Shown here piece by piece: positions 8,137-18,248 of a DNA stretch of 64,000 bases (its first letter is position 1; every line of letters starts with the position of its first letter). The DNA lies in NCBI GenBank assembly GCA_018780645.1, contig JADMJJ010000003.1, positions 59,977-123,976 on the forward strand, in the 5' to 3' direction. The stretch is from Burkholderiaceae bacterium (lineage in GTDB: Bacteria > Pseudomonadota > Gammaproteobacteria > Burkholderiales > Burkholderiaceae_C). The notes below the pieces were generated by a model that was given only the letters and a program-made list of their open reading frames with translations, did not search any database and had not been told where the DNA came from. The translations under genes and the position numbers were made by a program.

Positions 8137-9162
8137 CTAATGGGTGCGGGTGACTTTGCTCAGATAGGGCGGGCGGTCCGGGTCCAGCCCGCGCCGGCGG
8201 GCCAGGACTGCCGCCAGCCGATAGACCAGCTGCAGCGCCAGCAGCGGCTGCAGCCACTCGCCCATGGGCAGGTCGGGCAGGGCGATGTCATGGCCTGGCA
8301 CGCGCTCGGGGGCCAGCAGCAGCACCGGCGCGCCGCGAGCGCGCAGCTCCTGAGCCAGATCCAGCAGTCCCGCCAGGGTCGGCCCCTCGGTAGCGATCAT
8401 CAGCAGCGGGCAATCGGCGCCGAGCAGTGTCATCGGCCCGTGGCGAATCTCCGCCGCCGAGAAGGCCTCGGCCTGCAGCGCGCAGGTTTCCTTGAGCTTC
8501 AGCGCGGCCTCCCGAGCCACGCCATAACCCAGGCCACGCCCCACCACCATCAGCCGCTGGGCAGGGGCCAGCAGGTCCAGGGCCGGCCGGCAGTCGCTGC
8601 GCAGCAGCTGGTGCAGCAGGTCCGGCAGGCGCGCCATCGCGGTCAGCAGGGCCAGGTCTTGCTGCCAGTGCGCCAGCAGCAGCGCCCCGGCAACAAAGCT
8701 GGCCAGACAGCTCTTGGTCGCGGCAACGCACAACTCGGGGCCGGCGTGCAGGGCAATGGGCCAGCTCGCCGCCTCGGCCAGTGGTGATTCCAGATCGTTG
8801 ACCAGGGCCATCGTGGTGGCGCCGGCCGCGGCGCATTGCTGCAGCGACAGACGCAGATCCGGGCTCTGGCCCGACTGCGAGACCGCCACCGCCAGCGCGC
8901 CCTGAAGCTGCAGCTGGGCGCCCTGCAGGCTCAGCAGCGACATCGGCAGCCCGTAGGCCGGCAAGCCGCAGCGCAGGCCCAGTAGGTAGTTCAGATAGCA
9001 GGCCGCATGGGCCGAGCTGCCGCGCGCCAGACTCAGCACCAGCGGCGGCGGCCTGCGCCGCAGCAACTCGCCCAGGCGGGCGTAGTCGTGAGCGGCGCAG
9101 GCCAGTTGGCGCTCCACCACCTGCGGCGCCTCGCCCGCCTCTCGCAACATCTGTGAACTCAT
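8137..9162 (-). CDS. SIS-domain protein, NagB-II-like glucosamine-6-phosphate deaminase
   Basis: A 341-residue protein with two SIS (sugar isomerase) domains, related to the isomerase half of GlmS and to NagB-II. Motifs are SRGSSAHA-like near residue 47 (LARGSSAHAAC), AVSQSGQSPDLRLSL, and the second-domain stretch LKETCALQAEAFSAAEIRHG. The C-terminus DPDRPPYLSKVTRT is the conserved tail of this family. The likely reaction is conversion of glucosamine-6-phosphate to fructose-6-phosphate and ammonia. It lies 9 bases upstream of the ROK kinase gene and downstream of the porin and ABC genes. AgaS-type activity is the alternative. No nagA deacetylase gene is in the window. Confidence 0.85.
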   Translation of the reverse strand: MSSQMLREAGEAPQVVERQLACAAHDYARLGELLRRRPPPLVLSLARGSSAHAACYLNYLLGLRCGLPAYGLPMSLLSLQGAQLQLQGALAVAVSQSGQSPDLRLSLQQCAAAGATTMALVNDLESPLAEAASWPIALHAGPELCVAATKSCLASFVAGALLLAHWQQDLALLTAMARLPDLLHQLLRSDCRPALDLLAPAQRLMVVGRGLGYGVAREAALKLKETCALQAEAFSAAEIRHGPMTLLGADCPLLMIATEGPTLAGLLDLAQELRARGAPVLLLAPERVPGHDIALPDLPMGEWLQPLLALQLVYRLAAVLARRRGLDPDRPPYLSKVTRTH

Positions 9163-9202
9163 GGAATAGGCTCAACTTCCTGCTGTGCAGCCAACAAGGT
9201 AA

Positions 9203-9259
9203 AAGGAGCGGGCGCACGCCACGCGGCCTCACGCCGACCGTGTGGCGTCCATGCGCCCG
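9203..9259 (-). terminator. Strong hairpin after the porin gene
   Basis: On the minus strand a long GC-rich stem (arms about 9209-9226 and 9238-9259) is followed by CTCCTTTT. It lies between the porin stop and the deaminase start, so it may attenuate expression of the downstream metabolic genes or stabilise the upstream message. Confidence 0.6.
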
Positions 9260-9274
9260 CCCATGAAACGAAGA

Positions 9275-10471
9275 TCAGAACCAGATCTCGAACTGCGCGC
9301 CTACGCTGGTGCCCCGCGTCTTGCCGTCGCCCAGGCCGGTCACGCCGCCAGGGCCTGCGCCCAGATTGGCGGCCTGGTTCCAGCTGGCCGTGGTGACATA
9401 CAGGCGCAGCTCGGGCCGGCTCCAGAAGTCCGGACCGATGGCCAGGGCCGGGCCGAAGCTGAACTTGGTCAGCTTCTCGGTAGCGGCGCCGCTGGGCTTG
9501 CGCGTCGAGTGGCCCAGCTCGGCCAGCAGCTTGAAGTGCTTGCTCAAGGCATAGCTGACACGGCCCCCCAGCGAGGTCGAGCGCAGCGAGCCGCCGCCGG
9601 CATGCTTGTCGTGCTGGAACAAGGCCAGCGCCTGCCCGCCCAGCGGGCCCTTCTGCCAGGTCAGCGTCTCGGCGATGCGCCAGCTCTTGTCGCCCGACTG
9701 GCCGGCCACCGGGCCGAAGTTGCCGTCCAGGCCGGCCGAGCCCTGGGCGTATTGCAGCCACAGGGTATTGGCGCCGCCGAGGTCAAGGAAGTTGTCCTGG
9801 TCGTGCTGGACGGTCAGGCCAAGGCCGGTGCTGCCGCCGTTGAAATTCGCCCGCGTCAGCGTGCCCAGCACACGCAGTGTCCCGCCCGGGTTGACGGCAA
9901 TGCCCGAAACATCAACATTGAAGCGATCGACGCCCTGGGTCGCCGAACTGTCGCTGTGCAGATAGGACAGTCCCAGCTTGTAGCCCGCCAGCGGCATCTC
10001 GACACCGGCGCCAACGCCGTCGAGGATGGTGAAATAGGTATCGACAATGTGCACGTCGGCGCGACCCAGGAAGCGCTTGCCGGCCCAGAAGGTGGCCTCG
10101 GGGGCGATGTCGAAGCCCTTGCCCTCGACATAGAGCTGGGCCAGGCTGGTGGAGGCGCTGCCCGCATCGGTGGCGCCGTTCCAGAGGTTGGGCATGACCG
10201 TGGTCTTGTACTCCAGACCTTCGATCTTGCCGCTCTTCACCAGGCCGAACTCGGCATAGAAGTCGCACTCATTGCCGTGCCGGTATTTGAGTCCGGGGCC
10301 GGCCAGGCCGTAGCAGGCGCGCGAGGCATTCTTCTTGGTGCTGCCGGGGCCGGCGCGCATATAGCCGTTCATGTCCAGCCCCTGGGCCTGGGCCTGGGCC
10401 GTCTGGCCGGCCAGCAGGGCCAGGGCGGCGCAACTGGTCAGCAGCAGTTTGAAGCAGGTATTCGTTTTCAT
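9275..10471 (-). CDS. LamB-family carbohydrate porin
   Basis: Outer-membrane sugar-selective porin of 398 residues. The start at 10469-10471 gives a clear signal peptide (MKTNTCFKLLLTSCAALALL, cleavage after AQAQA). The mature N-terminus GYMRAGPG and the segment RHGNECDFYAEFGL are family hallmarks of maltoporin-like channels. The protein ends in phenylalanine after FEIWF, as outer-membrane barrels do. It lies between the ABC transporter genes and the deaminase/kinase genes and would admit oligosaccharides to the periplasm. Substrate is inferred from context only. Confidence 0.9.
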   Translation of the reverse strand: MKTNTCFKLLLTSCAALALLAGQTAQAQAQGLDMNGYMRAGPGSTKKNASRACYGLAGPGLKYRHGNECDFYAEFGLVKSGKIEGLEYKTTVMPNLWNGATDAGSASTSLAQLYVEGKGFDIAPEATFWAGKRFLGRADVHIVDTYFTILDGVGAGVEMPLAGYKLGLSYLHSDSSATQGVDRFNVDVSGIAVNPGGTLRVLGTLTRANFNGGSTGLGLTVQHDQDNFLDLGGANTLWLQYAQGSAGLDGNFGPVAGQSGDKSWRIAETLTWQKGPLGGQALALFQHDKHAGGGSLRSTSLGGRVSYALSKHFKLLAELGHSTRKPSGAATEKLTKFSFGPALAIGPDFWSRPELRLYVTTASWNQAANLGAGPGGVTGLGDGKTRGTSVGAQFEIWF

Positions 10472-10731
10472 GATCAGTCTCCGAGAGTGTTGAAGAGGCG
10501 TCCGTTGAGGCATGCCGCTGGCTGGCCCGACGCGCGAGAAGCCGTCAGCGGTGGGCTGCGCCCCTTCCCGGAGGCAAGGCTCCGCCCTCGGGCGCTCAGT
10601 CAAGCGCTTGGCGGGGGTACGCAGCGTGGGTAGGCAAGGCGCCTGCCGAGTCGCAGGCGCGCCGGCTCAGGGCGCGGCGGCCATGGCGCGCGCACGGCGG
10701 GGCGCGACGCGCATCAGCGAGCGGGCCTGCG
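10472..10731. other. Intergenic stretch with hairpins between permease and porin genes
   Basis: No convincing gene here. The stretch holds a GC-rich stem-loop with arms 10639-10646 and 10653-10660 (GCGCCTGC / GCAGGCGC) and a looser palindromic GC-rich segment near 10555-10600. They may separate the ABC genes from the porin gene or act in mRNA processing. The porin has its own ribosome-binding site (CGGAGA) just before its ATG. Confidence 0.5.
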
Positions 10732-11583
10732 TCATCCCTTGCTCCCTCCGGCGGCAAGACCTGACACCAGCGAGCGCTGCAGCAGCAGCGCCGCCAGCAC
10801 CGGTGGCAGGGCCGCCAGCAGGCCGACGGCCGAGATCAGGCCATGGTCGGTGGAGCGGCCGGCGGCGAAATCGCTGATCGCCACCGGCAGGGTCTTGGCA
10901 CGCAGATCGTTGGTGTAGATCAGGGCATAGAAGAACTCGTCCCAGGCCAGCATCAGCGCGAACAGGGCGGTGGCCCCCAGGGCCGGGCGGGCCAGCGGCA
11001 GGGTCACATGCCAGATCACGCCCAGCAGGCCGGCGCCATCGACACGGGCCGCCTGCTCGATGTCGAGCGGCAGCGCATCGAAGTTGTTCTTCAGCAGCCA
11101 GGTCGCGAAGGGCAGCAGGATGGAGCAATAGACCAGCACCAGGGACAGCCCGCTGTTGAGCCAGCCTAAAGCGCTGAACAGCGCATACAGCGGCAGCACA
11201 AAAGCCACCGGCGGCAGCATATAGACGGCCAAGGTGACGTAGAGCAGGCCCATGCGGCCGGGGAAGCGGGCGAAGCTGTAGGCCGCCGGTATGGCAGCCA
11301 GCATGGCCACCGTGGTGGCGCTGAGCGCAACCAGGCAGCTGTTACGCAGCGCCAGCAAAAACGTCTGGCCCGCGCCCTCCAGCGACAGCAGTCGGGCATA
11401 GCGGCTGAAGTCCCATTCGCGCGGCAGCCAGCGCAGCGGCACGGTGCTCAGGTCCAGCGGGCTGCTGACGCTCATCAGGAACAGCCAGGCCAGCGGTGCC
11501 AGGGTGGCCGCAGCGAACAGCAGCACGGCGGCGTAGAGCAGCAGGCTCTGCAGGGTTCTGCGACGGATCAAGCGGTACTTCAT
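10732..11583 (-). CDS. Sugar ABC transporter permease, MalG type
   Basis: Inner-membrane permease of 283 residues of the carbohydrate-uptake-1 family. The ATG at 11581-11583 overlaps the stop of the upstream permease gene (ATGA), which fixes the start. Six hydrophobic segments are visible. The EAA loop that contacts the ATPase reads IEQAARVDGAGLLGVIWHV, near residue 185. With the MalF-type partner it would form the membrane channel for the sugar bound by the adjacent periplasmic protein. Confidence 0.93.
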   Translation of the reverse strand: MKYRLIRRRTLQSLLLYAAVLLFAAATLAPLAWLFLMSVSSPLDLSTVPLRWLPREWDFSRYARLLSLEGAGQTFLLALRNSCLVALSATTVAMLAAIPAAYSFARFPGRMGLLYVTLAVYMLPPVAFVLPLYALFSALGWLNSGLSLVLVYCSILLPFATWLLKNNFDALPLDIEQAARVDGAGLLGVIWHVTLPLARPALGATALFALMLAWDEFFYALIYTNDLRAKTLPVAISDFAAGRSTDHGLISAVGLLAALPPVLAALLLQRSLVSGLAAGGSKG

Positions 11584-12470
11584 GCGGCCCCCTGCTTGCG
11601 ACGCAAGAGCAGCACATAGACCAGGATCAGCAGCGCGCACAGCCCGGTCACGAACACCGCATAGGCCGCGCCCGAGCCGGCACGCAGATAGCTGAAGGAC
11701 TCCTGATAGACAAAGAAGCTCAGGGTCTTGGTGCTGTCGGCCGGGCCGCCGCGCGTCATCACATAGATAATGTCGAACACCTTGAAGGCGTCGATCAGGC
11801 GCAGCACCACGGCCACGCTCAGGGCACCGGCAATGCCGGGCAGGGTGACGCTCCAGAAGCGCGCCCAGGGGCCGGCGCCGTCGAGCCGGGCGGCCTCGTA
11901 CAGATCGGCGGGCACCGACTGCAGCGCCGCCAGCGCGATCAGGGCGACCAGCGGATAGTTCTTCCACACGTCGGCGACGATGATCATATTCAAGGCCGTG
12001 TCGGGGTCGCCCAGCCAGCTGCGATAGGCATCGAGCCAGCCGATCTGGGTCAGCAGCGCATTCAGGCTGCCGTACTCGGGGTTGAGGATCAGCCGCCACA
12101 TCATCGCGTTGACGATGGTGGGCAGGGCCCAGGGCAGCACCAGCAGCGCCCGGGCCAGCATGCGGCCGCGGAAGGGCTGGTTCAAGAGCAGGGCCACCGG
12201 CACGGCGATCAGCACCTCGGCCGTGACCGAGACCACGGTGAAGTACAGCGTGCGGCCGAAGGCCTCGCGAAGATCGGGGTCGGCCCAGGCGCTGCTGTAG
12301 TTGTGCAAGCCCACCCACTGCGGCGCCACATCGCCGCTGACCAGGCCTGCGTCGGTGAGGCTCAGCCACAGCGTGCGCAGCAGCGGCCAGCCGGTCACCA
12401 GGGCCATGATCAGCAGCAGGGGCGCCACCAGCCCCCAGGCCTGCAGACGTTGTTTGGACAGGGCTTGCAC
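11580..12470 (-). CDS. Sugar ABC transporter permease, MalF type
   Basis: A 296-residue inner-membrane permease, the first of the permease pair. It begins with a short cytoplasmic N-terminus, then hydrophobic segments from about residue 12. The EAA-loop equivalent is DLYEAARLDGAGPWARFWSV near residue 190. It lies 27 bases downstream of the binding-protein gene and overlaps the MalG-type gene by four bases, consistent with co-translation. Confidence 0.93.
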   Translation of the reverse strand: MQALSKQRLQAWGLVAPLLLIMALVTGWPLLRTLWLSLTDAGLVSGDVAPQWVGLHNYSSAWADPDLREAFGRTLYFTVVSVTAEVLIAVPVALLLNQPFRGRMLARALLVLPWALPTIVNAMMWRLILNPEYGSLNALLTQIGWLDAYRSWLGDPDTALNMIIVADVWKNYPLVALIALAALQSVPADLYEAARLDGAGPWARFWSVTLPGIAGALSVAVVLRLIDAFKVFDIIYVMTRGGPADSTKTLSFFVYQESFSYLRAGSGAAYAVFVTGLCALLILVYVLLLRRKQGAA

Positions 12471-12497
12471 GGTCTTGCCTTCTCTTGTGTCGGCCGT

Positions 12498-13736
12498 TCA
12501 GCGCAGCTTGACGATGTCGGAGGCGGCGATCTTCATCGCCTCATCGACACCCTTCTTGCCCAGCAGGGCCTCGTGCAGGCGCTTTTGCAGCACGCTGGAC
12601 AGCTCGGTGTAGCGCGGCGTGGACGGCCGGCCCGCCATCACCACCAGCGATTGCTTGGCTGCGGCGATCAGCTCCTCCTGACCCTTGGTCACGGCGGGAT
12701 CATCGTAGGAAGCCTTCCAGATCGGCAGGCTCAGCTTGGCATGCTTGTCCTGCACCGCGCGCGAGCTCATGTGCTGGATATAGCGCCAGGCCTGATCCGG
12801 GTTCTTGCTGCCGGCGGTGATTCCCAGGCCCATAGAGCCGTTGACGGCAGCCACCGCGCTGCCATTGGCCGCACCGGGCGCCGGCACCACACCGACCTGG
12901 CCGGCCACCTTGCTTTCCTTCGGGTCATTGGCCTGGTTGTACATATAGGTCCAGTTGAGCGCAAACGCGGCCTCGCCATTGGAGAACACCTTGCGCACAT
13001 CCTCCTCGGCATATTCCCGCGAGTTCGGGTTCGTCAACCCGCTGGCCAGCGACTGCTGCATCAGCTTGGCCGCCTGCAGCGCCGGGCCGCTGTCGAAGGT
13101 GGACTTCTCGCCATCGACAAAGCTGCCCTTGTAGGCCAGGGCCAGGGTGGTGTAGTCACAGACCATGGCCTCCGACTGCGACCAGCTCCAGACCAGCGGA
13201 TGCTTGACCAGGCCCTTGTCCTTGATGATCTTGGACTGGCTGATGACCTCGTCCCAGCTGCGCGGCGGCGCGGCAATGCCGGCCTTCTTCAGGATCTCCT
13301 TGTTATAGAACAGGAACTTGGTGTCGATGATCCAGGGCATGCCCCAGCGGCGACCGCCGTAGTCCACGGTGGACCAGGCGCCGGCAAAGACCTTGTCGGT
13401 GTCGGCGGCCGGGATGCGCTCGGTGACATCGCGCAGGACCTTGTTCTTGGCAAAGGCCGCTGGCCACACCACATCGAACAGCACCACGTCATAGCCGGCG
13501 CCGGCCGCGCCCTTGGCGGCGATGATCTTGTCGTGCAGCGCCTCGTAGGGCACGAACTCCAGGTTCACCTTGATGGCCGGATTGGCCTTGCTGAAGTCGG
13601 CCGTCATGGCCTTGACGTCGGCTTCGCTATAGGCCGCCTGGCTCATGAAGAGCGCGTTCAGGGTGGTCTGGGCCAGGGCCGGCAGGGCCATTCCCAGGGC
13701 AGCGCTGCACAGCGCCAATCTGCTTGTCCATTTCAT
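12498..13736 (-). CDS. Sugar ABC transporter substrate-binding protein
   Basis: Periplasmic binding protein of the extracellular solute-binding family 1, 412 residues. The signal peptide runs to about residue 22 (ALGMALPALAQ). Typical features are YDVVLFDVVWPAAFAKN near residue 83, GMPWIIDTKFLFYNKEILKK near residue 135 and FSNGEAAFALNWTY near residue 255. Second gene of the operon, after the ATPase gene. Its fold binds malto-, cello-, xylo- or chito-type sugars in different relatives; the local GH8 and deaminase genes point to glucosamine or glucan oligomers. Confidence 0.93.
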   Translation of the reverse strand: MKWTSRLALCSAALGMALPALAQTTLNALFMSQAAYSEADVKAMTADFSKANPAIKVNLEFVPYEALHDKIIAAKGAAGAGYDVVLFDVVWPAAFAKNKVLRDVTERIPAADTDKVFAGAWSTVDYGGRRWGMPWIIDTKFLFYNKEILKKAGIAAPPRSWDEVISQSKIIKDKGLVKHPLVWSWSQSEAMVCDYTTLALAYKGSFVDGEKSTFDSGPALQAAKLMQQSLASGLTNPNSREYAEEDVRKVFSNGEAAFALNWTYMYNQANDPKESKVAGQVGVVPAPGAANGSAVAAVNGSMGLGITAGSKNPDQAWRYIQHMSSRAVQDKHAKLSLPIWKASYDDPAVTKGQEELIAAAKQSLVVMAGRPSTPRYTELSSVLQKRLHEALLGKKGVDEAMKIAASDIVKLR

Positions 13737-13779
13737 CGCTAGGTCTCCTTCGGTGTTGTCGCGGCGGTCCTGGCCGCGC

Positions 13780-14937
<1,158 letters not shown>

Positions 14938-15111
14938 GGTCTCTCCTTTTGTTCGCACACTGCTTGACTGACAACCACGGACAGTGACTGCTGAATCAAG
15001 ACAGCGGCTCAACCGGCGGAGGTCAGCCACTGCCATACCGACACGCGGGTCGGCTGGTTCCAGGCCCTGCGGTGTGTCCCGCTTGAGGCCTGCTTTTTTA
15101 GTTCTGTGTCA

Positions 15112-15126
15112 CACACCTGAGGTGTG
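15112..15126. promoter_or_regulatory. 15-bp palindrome, candidate ROK repressor operator
   Basis: CACACCTGAGGTGTG is a perfect palindrome with a single central base. It lies in the 257-base divergent region between the sugar-transport operon and the ROK repressor gene. An AT-rich stretch with a TAAAAT -10-like box at 15180-15185 follows, ahead of the repressor start. Operator function is inferred from position and symmetry. Confidence 0.55.
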
Positions 15127-15194
15127 CGCCATGGTTAATATTGAAGCATGAGATTTTTATTAAGTCAATTTGATTGCTTTAAAATCGACCTAGC

Positions 15195-16406
15195 ATGAAC
15201 CCTAGCAGCAATAACCCCAGGGCCCCCGGTCCGGCCGGCACCAATCTCGAGCAGGCCAAGTGGCACAACCGCCGCGTCATCATCGAGACCGTGCGCCTGC
15301 ATGACCGCTTGACCCGCGCCGAGCTGGCCCGGCTGACCGCACTGACGCCGCAGACCGTCTCCAATATCACCGCAGAGCTGCAGGCCAGCGGCATGCTGAT
15401 CGCCCACGATCCGCTGCGCGCCGGCCGCGGTCAGCCGGCCACGCCGCTGTCGCTGAACCCCGATGGCGCCTACTCGATCGGCATCCAGATCGACCACCAA
15501 TCGCTGACCGGCCTGGTGGTGGACCTGGCCGGCAAGGTGCGGGCCCGCGTCGTCAAGAACCTGCGCCGCCCCGGCCCGGCCGCGGCCCTGCCAGCCGTGC
15601 AGGAGATGGTGCAGCAGCTGTTCCGTCAGGCCAAGGTGGATAACCAGCGCATGCTGGGCGTGGGCCTGGTCATGCCCGGCCCGTTCGGCGTCGAGGGCAT
15701 CTCATCGGCCGGCCCCACCACCCTGCCCGGCTGGGAGCAGGTGGATGTGGCGGCCGAGGTCGGCCGGCTGGTCGGCCTGCCCGCCCAGCTCGAGAACGAC
15801 GCCAATGCCGCCGCCATTGGCGAACGTCTCTATGGCGTGGCCAAGACCCTGCAGAACTTCGCCTATCTGTTTGTCGGCACCGGCCTGGGTGCCGGCCTGA
15901 TTCTGGAGGGCCGGATGTTCCGCGGCCATGCCGGCAACGCCGGCGAGGCCGGCCACATGATCGTCGTGCCCGGCGGCCGGCCCTGCTACTGCGGCAACCG
16001 CGGCTGCCTGGAGCGCTATGTGTCGCTGGACGCCGCCTATGAGACCCTGGGCATCATCGAGGCCGAGCGCCAGACACCGCAGACGCTGCTGGACCTCGGC
16101 GATGGCATAGACCCCTGGCTGAACACCGCCGTGACGCCGCTGCGCCAGACCATCAATGTGCTGGAGACGCTGCTGGATCTGGAGACGATCGTGATCGGCG
16201 GCACCATGCCGGCGGCGATTCTTCAGCGTCTGGTTGACAGGCTGGAGCCCCTGCCCGCCTCCCTGCGCTCGCCGCTGCATCGCGCGCCGCGCCTGCTGGT
16301 CGGCGCCGTCGGCGAAGACACGGCCGTGCTCGGCGCCGCAGCGCTGCCGATCTTTGCCGAGTTCAATCCGCAGTACGACGCTTTGCAGAAGTCGATCGAC
16401 AGCTGA
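15195..16406 (+). CDS. ROK family transcriptional repressor
   Basis: A 403-residue NagC/XylR-like regulator. The N-terminal winged helix covers about residues 25-70 (RLTRAELARLTALTPQTVSN). The ROK sugar-binding domain follows, with ENDANAAAIGE near residue 197, LFVGTGLGAGLILEG near residue 225 and the zinc motif CYCGNRGCLE near residue 265. It is divergent from the sugar-uptake operon and upstream of the GH8 genes, so it probably represses both until the inducing sugar is present. It still has the zinc motif that the operon's own ROK kinase lacks. Confidence 0.92.
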   Translation: MNPSSNNPRAPGPAGTNLEQAKWHNRRVIIETVRLHDRLTRAELARLTALTPQTVSNITAELQASGMLIAHDPLRAGRGQPATPLSLNPDGAYSIGIQIDHQSLTGLVVDLAGKVRARVVKNLRRPGPAAALPAVQEMVQQLFRQAKVDNQRMLGVGLVMPGPFGVEGISSAGPTTLPGWEQVDVAAEVGRLVGLPAQLENDANAAAIGERLYGVAKTLQNFAYLFVGTGLGAGLILEGRMFRGHAGNAGEAGHMIVVPGGRPCYCGNRGCLERYVSLDAAYETLGIIEAERQTPQTLLDLGDGIDPWLNTAVTPLRQTINVLETLLDLETIVIGGTMPAAILQRLVDRLEPLPASLRSPLHRAPRLLVGAVGEDTAVLGAAALPIFAEFNPQYDALQKSIDS

Positions 16407-16704
16407 CAAGGCGCTGACAGGGGCCCCTGGGATCTTCCTGAACAGGAAAATCCCTAATATGTAAAATCACTAGACTTAATAGACAAGCATCGTCTAAAGT
16501 GCTTTTGCGCTTTCGCGATGCGGGTCCACCGCCGGCTATCGATTCGGGCCGGTGCACAGCCAGGCGACCGTTCGCAGCTCAACGCTGCGCGGGTCGTCGC
16601 ACGACGTGGCGCCCCCAGGGAATACCTCCAGCAGCAGTTTCAAGTTGCGGCCGCCGCATGTCCGGTTTCGCCGCATGCCCCCTCTTTGTCGTGGAGAAAT
16701 GAAG
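16407..16704. other. Leader region of the GH8 gene
   Basis: A 298-base stretch with no convincing gene. It begins with a 12-base inverted repeat carrying one mismatch (16429-16440 and 16443-16454), not followed by a T-run, so it is either a weak terminator for the repressor gene or an operator. A locally AT-rich segment around 16450-16500 is the best promoter candidate for the GH8 gene. The rest is GC-rich leader. No known riboswitch consensus was recognised here. Confidence 0.4.
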
Positions 16705-18192
16705 ATGAGAAAAAGCGCACTTTCCTGCACGCTCGCCCTGGCCATGGCCGGCTGGGCCGGCCTCGCCGATGCCGGCAACCGGCCATTTCCGCAGAACGCC
16801 AGCTACGCGAATTTCCTGAAGGCCAATCACCCCAACTCGAACACCAACGCCCTGCGTGCGGCCGACATCAAGGCTTACTACAACCAGTGGAAGACCGACT
16901 ACCTGAAGCTGGTCACCACCCAGCAGGGCACGGCCATTGCCTATGTAGCCGGGCCCGCCACCGGCTCAGTGCCCGACAGCTGGCCAGATGGCTCCAAGAT
17001 CGTCAGCGCGTCCGAGCACACCGGCTACGGCATGCTGCTGACGGTGCTGATGGACGGCGTCAACGGCGCCAACTCCGAGAAGGACGAGTTCGACAAGCTG
17101 CTCAAGACCCACCAGAAGATACGCACCTCGACCAATGCCAACTCCAAGCTGATGAGCTGGGCCATAGGCATGAACGCGGACGACAAGATCGACGAGTCAC
17201 TGCGAGACAGCAGCGCAACCGACGGCGATATGGACATCGCCCTGGCCCTGCTGATGGCCGACAAGCAGTGGGGCTCCGGTGGCGCAAACCCCAACTATCT
17301 GCAGATTGCCAAGGACCTGATCAGCTCCATCGCCGCATTCACCGTGTCGCGGGACGCTTTTGGCCAGCGCTTGAACCTCGGGGACTGGACTCCCGCCCTG
17401 AACTCCAACGATCTGGAAGACTGGTACGGCGATTCCAACTGCGACGGTGACAAGAGCGACACGTTCAAAGGCTTGATCTACCACAGCAGCCGCCCGAGCG
17501 ACTGGATGATGGGCCACTTCGCCGTCTTCCAGAAGCGCTTGCCCAGTGACTTCTTCGTGGCCGGTCCGGGCTACTCGCTGCAGAACATGTCCAGTCTGAA
17601 CAGTGCGATGCGCACCGAGATCCACCGGATGTATGACAGCTATCTGCACAAGCCGGCCGACGGCTGGGACAAGGGCCTGGTGCCGGACTTCGTCCTGCCC
17701 AAGGTCAATGGCAACGGTGCGCAGGTTGACAACAAGATCATCCGGCCGGCCTGCGACCTGTTCCTCGGCGAGCCGTTCAAGACCAGCATGTACTCGGAGA
17801 ACTCGGCGCGCGTGCCCTGGCGCATCACTTCCGATGCGGTGGTCAGCGGCAGTACCAAGAGCCGCGACTGGGCCCGCCGGCTGGCGGCATTCTCAATGAG
17901 CAAGGCAAAGAACGGCGCGGCCTATCAATGGACGCGCATAGGTTCCACCTACAAGCTCAACGGTGATGTCCAGACGGCGGCCCACGGCAAGCACTTCGCC
18001 TCCATGTTCATCACTTCCTTGATGACCGCCAAGGGCGCGGCCAATCAGGCCGAGGCGCAGAAGGCGCTCGACGCCGGCTGGGCGTGGATGAAGACCAATC
18101 GCGAGGGCCCCGGCGGAAACGATGGCTACTTCAAGGACTCGCTGACCCTGTTCTCGATGCTGCTCACCTCACAGAACGTGTGGTGGGAGTAA
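16705..18192 (+). CDS. Secreted GH8 glycosidase (chitosanase or endoglucanase)
   Basis: A 495-residue exported glycoside hydrolase of family 8. The ATG at 16705 has GGAG eight bases upstream; another ATG at 16699 is too close to it. The signal peptide ends near residue 23 (LADA, then GNRPFPQN). The family motif ATDGDMDIALALLMADKQW is at 171-189, with Asp173; the proton donor is Glu104 in SASEHTGYGM. At the position where many family members carry the catalytic Asp, this protein has Asn (ENSARVPWR, Asn366), as in the subgroup containing chitosanases and lichenases. With the amino-sugar genes upstream, chitosan is the favoured substrate; beta-glucan is the alternative. Confidence 0.88.
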   Translation: MRKSALSCTLALAMAGWAGLADAGNRPFPQNASYANFLKANHPNSNTNALRAADIKAYYNQWKTDYLKLVTTQQGTAIAYVAGPATGSVPDSWPDGSKIVSASEHTGYGMLLTVLMDGVNGANSEKDEFDKLLKTHQKIRTSTNANSKLMSWAIGMNADDKIDESLRDSSATDGDMDIALALLMADKQWGSGGANPNYLQIAKDLISSIAAFTVSRDAFGQRLNLGDWTPALNSNDLEDWYGDSNCDGDKSDTFKGLIYHSSRPSDWMMGHFAVFQKRLPSDFFVAGPGYSLQNMSSLNSAMRTEIHRMYDSYLHKPADGWDKGLVPDFVLPKVNGNGAQVDNKIIRPACDLFLGEPFKTSMYSENSARVPWRITSDAVVSGSTKSRDWARRLAAFSMSKAKNGAAYQWTRIGSTYKLNGDVQTAAHGKHFASMFITSLMTAKGAANQAEAQKALDAGWAWMKTNREGPGGNDGYFKDSLTLFSMLLTSQNVWWE

Positions 18193-18200
18193 TGAGACGA

Positions 18201-18226
18201 GCCCGGGCGCCTGCAGGCGCCCGGGC
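18201..18226. terminator. 26-bp perfect palindrome between the GH8 genes
   Basis: A perfect self-complementary run starting GCCCGGGCGCCTG and ending with its reverse complement, nine bases after the GH8 stop. It would form a very stable stem in RNA but lacks a T-run, so it is more likely an mRNA stabiliser or attenuator than a classical terminator. The downstream paralogue may therefore be expressed at a lower level. Confidence 0.6.
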
Positions 18227-18248
18227 AGTGCATACACCGGAGCCCCCC

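Noticed and set aside
11496..13742. A 748-residue plus-strand ORF across the binding-protein and permease genes
   Set aside because: It spans two real genes on the other strand and has no start site, domain or hydrophobic pattern of its own.
16429..16454. Intrinsic terminator after the ROK repressor gene
   Set aside because: The 12-base inverted repeat has a two-base loop and no T-run; kept only as a note in the leader description.
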